Assembly: GCA_963169355.1 (NCBI GenBank)
Contig: CAUJCR010000006.1
Coordinates: forward strand, 62,001-126,000
DNA length: 64,000 bases
Origin: Bacteroidota bacterium
GTDB taxonomy: Bacteria; Bacteroidota; Bacteroidia; B-17B0; Aurantibacillaceae
Direction: 5' to 3'
Shown here one piece after another: positions 61,537 through 64,000 of this stretch. Every line of letters begins with the position of its first letter. Position 1 is the stretch's first letter. The notes under the pieces are model-generated. The model saw nothing but the letters and a program-made list of their open reading frames with translations. It had not been told where the DNA came from and searched no databases. The position numbers and the translations under genes are program-made.

Positions 61537-62238
61537 ATGAATCATACCATTAAATTTTGCATTGTAATTTTAGTAATAACTACTTCGGCTTTAGCCCAAG
61601 ACACTATTCACTTTATAGATAAAAATTTTCTAGCAACCAAAATTTCCGAAATAGGTATTAATGAAGTTAAGTACCATCGTTATGATAATTTAGAAGGACC
61701 GTTATACATTAGCAACAAATCAGAAATTAGGTTTATTAAATTTGCAAATGGTGCTATTGATACTATTACGAGTTCAATAGAGGCTGCTGTTTCTACACCA
61801 ACTATTACTTATCACACTTCATATCCCGCCAATATTACCACCAATCCACTTTACCATGAGAAAATTGATATTAAAGGCGCACGATTATATTACTCGGGTA
61901 AAAAAATAGGCGAAATGAAACTTAAAAAATTAGTGCTCGGAGAACCAGATGCGGCCAAACGAGCCACCATGCTTAATCAGTTTAAAGAAATGCATAAGTA
62001 TCAAGTAAAACAATATGTATTTGGTTTTAGTGGCTTAGCAGTTTCAATTGTAGCGCCTTTTGTAGGAATAATGACTTCGTTTCTTATTGGCGCAACCTCT
62101 CAGGAAAATTACACGCCAGCTGCGGTAGGTTTTGGCGTTGGTGCTGCTGCTGGAGTTACAGGCTTAACCCTTTCTGTTATTAATAAGAAGAAAAGAACAC
62201 AAAAGAAAATTGAAATTGCTGAAACGTACAATAAATAA
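61537..62238 (+). CDS. Exported membrane-anchored protein, paralogue A
   Basis: 233 residues. Signal peptide ending at ALAQ (residues 18-21), a beta-rich domain (FLATKISEIGINEVKYHRYDNLEGPLYISNKSEIRFIKFANG) and near the C-terminus two Gly-rich hydrophobic segments followed by a basic end KKKRTQKK. The N-terminal domain is clearly related to that of the next gene. Function unknown; the small domain after the signal looks like those of many Bacteroidota surface or periplasmic proteins. Confidence 0.7.
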   Translation: MNHTIKFCIVILVITTSALAQDTIHFIDKNFLATKISEIGINEVKYHRYDNLEGPLYISNKSEIRFIKFANGAIDTITSSIEAAVSTPTITYHTSYPANITTNPLYHEKIDIKGARLYYSGKKIGEMKLKKLVLGEPDAAKRATMLNQFKEMHKYQVKQYVFGFSGLAVSIVAPFVGIMTSFLIGATSQENYTPAAVGFGVGAAAGVTGLTLSVINKKKRTQKKIEIAETYNK

Positions 62239-62241
62239 AGC

Positions 62242-62895
62242 ATGAAAAAGAGGCTTTGGTTCATAATTTCCTTTTTTTGTATAACGTTTTTTATAAAAGC
62301 CCAAGACACTATTTTTACCACTACCCAACAAACACTTTTGGTGCGTGTTATGGAGATTTCTCAAACCGAAGTGTCGTATAAAAATTTTTATAACCCCGAT
62401 GGCATCATCAGAAAAATAGGTAATTACCAAGTTGCTAAAATTATTTACGAAAACGGAAAAATAGAATCTCGATTTCAATTAAGAGCCAAAACATCGGATA
62501 CGCTTATAAAGGAACATTTATTTGTTGTAGAAGATAATCATATTGCCTTACGTAATAAAGATATTACACATGCGGCTGCATTAAAACTAATGATGAAAAA
62601 AGATCCGCAAACAAATTCCTATGAATTAAATGATGCCTTAATAACGGCGGAAGGTAGAAAAAACGGACAAATTGCATTTAATATCTTAGCACCTGTTTCG
62701 GCGGTTGGCGGTGCTTATTTTGCTTTGCGACACCGCTATAATACGCCAGAAGAAATGGCTTTAAAAAGAACATTTTTTATTGGCGGTTTGGCTACTTGTG
62801 CAACATCTATTATTGTAGCGCAAATTTACAAGTCCTTAAAAAATAAACAGATTAGAAAAGCCGCTATCATATTTAATAAAGAATATTACGAATAA
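62242..62895 (+). CDS. Exported membrane-anchored protein, paralogue B
   Basis: 217 residues, 3 bp after paralogue A. Signal peptide ending in IKAQ, then QTLLVRVMEISQTEVSYKNFYNPDGIIRKIGNYQVAKIIYENG, matching paralogue A in its EV-Y, N-x-G and I-x-Y/F-ANG-type positions, and two C-terminal hydrophobic segments. A tandem duplication followed by divergence is the simplest reading. Spacing suggests a shared operon with the nitrilase gene. Confidence 0.7.
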   Translation: MKKRLWFIISFFCITFFIKAQDTIFTTTQQTLLVRVMEISQTEVSYKNFYNPDGIIRKIGNYQVAKIIYENGKIESRFQLRAKTSDTLIKEHLFVVEDNHIALRNKDITHAAALKLMMKKDPQTNSYELNDALITAEGRKNGQIAFNILAPVSAVGGAYFALRHRYNTPEEMALKRTFFIGGLATCATSIIVAQIYKSLKNKQIRKAAIIFNKEYYE

Positions 62896-62902
62896 TTATA
62901 AA

Positions 62903-63691
62903 ATGAATTCAGACATTACGATTAGCATTATCCAAACTTCCTTGTATTGGGAAAATACACCAAAAAACTTGCATCATTTTTCGGAAAAAATTCATGCTAT
63001 CACTACGCCCACAGATATCATCGTGTTGCCCGAAATGTTTAGCACGGGATTTACTATGAATCCAAAACAACTGGCAGAGCTTAATGGTGGCGAGGCTTTG
63101 CAATGGATGTTACAAATGGCGAAGACTAAAAATTGTGTGATAGTAGGAAGTGTTGCAGTTAAAGAAAACGAAGTGTTTTATAACCGATTATATTGGGTGT
63201 TACCCGATGGAGAAGTTTACCATTATGATAAACGACATTTGTTTCAAATGGGAAAAGAACATCAACACTATTCGGCTGGTAACAAAAAATTAATGATTAC
63301 TTATAAAGGCTGGCGTATTTGTCCATTAATTTGTTACGATTTGCGATTTCCTGTTTGGTCGCGCAATACAGAAAGCGAAACTTACGATTTGTTGATGTAC
63401 GTGGCTAATTGGCCAGAGGCTCGTAGCTATCATTGGAAACAATTATTAATTGCAAGAGCCATTGAAAATCAAACTTATGTCGTAGGCGTTAATCGTATTG
63501 GCTTAGATGGCAATAATATCAATCATTCGGGAGATTCTATGATGATAAATCCTCGTGGAGAAATAATGAGCTCGATACAAGTACATGAAGATAAAACAGA
63601 AACTCTAACTCTTTCTTACCAATATCTGCACGAATACCGAACGGCTTTTCCTGCTTTATCAGATGCAGATGAATTTAAAATTATAGAATAA
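62903..63691 (+). CDS. Omega-amidase-like carbon-nitrogen hydrolase (YafV/Nit2 type)
   Basis: 262 residues. The nitrilase triad is Glu44 (VLPEMFSTGF), Lys110 (YDKRHLF) and Cys144 (PLICYDLRFP). NWPEARSYHWKQLLIARAIENQTYVVGVNR is the conserved later part. These enzymes hydrolyse 2-oxoglutaramate and 2-oxosuccinamate in the cytosol. Together with the aminotransferase at 60336 it forms the glutamine transaminase/omega-amidase pair. Starts 7 bp after paralogue B. Confidence 0.92.
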   Translation: MNSDITISIIQTSLYWENTPKNLHHFSEKIHAITTPTDIIVLPEMFSTGFTMNPKQLAELNGGEALQWMLQMAKTKNCVIVGSVAVKENEVFYNRLYWVLPDGEVYHYDKRHLFQMGKEHQHYSAGNKKLMITYKGWRICPLICYDLRFPVWSRNTESETYDLLMYVANWPEARSYHWKQLLIARAIENQTYVVGVNRIGLDGNNINHSGDSMMINPRGEIMSSIQVHEDKTETLTLSYQYLHEYRTAFPALSDADEFKIIE

Positions 63692-63707
63692 TAGTAAATA
63701 GTTAAAC

Positions 63708-64000
63708 TTACTCCAATAAATAATTTTGGTGCTTATTAAATTTCTCAAGGGTGCGAATACCTGATGAGCTAATGTGTTCAAACTCCTTATCGCAAAAAAT
63801 ATTTATAATTTTAATATCTGGTTTTAATTCTTGTAGATAACGATATTGATTTTGTTCGTAATTAAAATCGGTAGAGTTTCTTAATCCTCTAATAACGGTT
63901 ACTTCGTAAGGTAAAGAATCTATTAAGTCAGTAAGTAAACTGTTATATTCTACATGTTGTCGGTTACTTATCGTTTTTGGAATTGGCCAAGTACGTTGGT
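63708..64000 (-). CDS. CoaD-like nucleotidyltransferase, C-terminal part
   Basis: About 97 C-terminal residues on the minus strand, the start lying beyond the right edge. RGLRNSTDFNYEQNQYRYL, then the FEHISSSGIRTLEKF ending, match the C-terminal half of phosphopantetheine adenylyltransferase-like enzymes: the RGLRN-D-x-Y loop and the ISSS-x-IR adenylate-binding motif. The ending differs somewhat from housekeeping CoaD, so a related adenylyltransferase is possible. Convergent with the nitrilase gene, 16 bp apart. Confidence 0.65.
   Translation of the reverse strand, partial: QRTWPIPKTISNRQHVEYNSLLTDLIDSLPYEVTVIRGLRNSTDFNYEQNQYRYLQELKPDIKIINIFCDKEFEHISSSGIRTLEKFNKHQNYLLE

Overview
The window is a low-GC chromosomal segment of a member of the Bacteroidota, probably of Flavobacteriia/Sphingobacteriia type. 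The case rests on: parts of a type IX secretion system (PorW/SprE C-terminus, PorT); a promoter at 3081-3111 that matches the Bacteroidota consensus TTTG-N19-TAnnTTTG exactly; a Bacteroidota-style isoleucyl-tRNA synthetase; a flexirubin/aryl-polyene type tyrosine ammonia-lyase cluster; and the near absence of Shine-Dalgarno sites. I cannot name the species.

Layout. 1-2966: end of a PorW/SprE-like gene, a bactofilin, AtpZ, a four-helix membrane protein and a secreted C1 peptidase. 3081-16667: the translation/transcription block tRNA-Thr, tRNA-Tyr, tRNA-Gly, tRNA-Thr, tuf, tRNA-Trp, secE, nusG, rplK, rplA, rplJ, rplL, rpoB, rpoC, with strong intergenic hairpins at rplL/rpoB and rpoB/rpoC. 16720-22938 (minus strand): porT, lspA, a DksA-like protein with a histone-H1-like tail, and ileS. 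23056-29110: a compact pigment/lipid gene set (methyltransferase; tyrosine ammonia-lyase, ketoreductase, ketosynthase, ACP, acyltransferase). 29290-35481: accessory genes, mostly small and unknown, including a stand-alone protein resembling the GyrA coiled-coil/C-gate region, a uracil-DNA-glycosylase-like protein with a WYL regulator, and a Fic protein behind duplicated operator-like repeats.

35756-60182 is a 24.4-kb integrative island in the 3' end of a tRNA-Cys gene. It is bounded by a 13-bp direct repeat, carries a tyrosine integrase just inside the left end, and has a matching pair of TGTTTTACC-type boxes inside each end. Its cargo is a type I restriction-modification locus (hsdM, hsdS, PLD-like nuclease, fic, hsdR, YgjP-like metallopeptidase), a Septu-like ATPase/HNH pair, a GHKL-ATPase/STAS-like pair opposite an unknown alpha-helical protein, an orphan HipB-like regulator, and at the right end a minus-strand set of four small or medium genes. 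One of those encodes three copies of the peptide KLTKADAG whose codons differ only synonymously. The island is best read as a defence island. The right-end set is the most likely undescribed system here.

60336-64000 returns to the chromosome: a YbdL-like aminotransferase, two related exported membrane proteins, an omega-amidase-like nitrilase that fits the aminotransferase functionally, and a CoaD-like nucleotidyltransferase running off the right edge. All assignments come from reading motifs by eye; no database search was possible.
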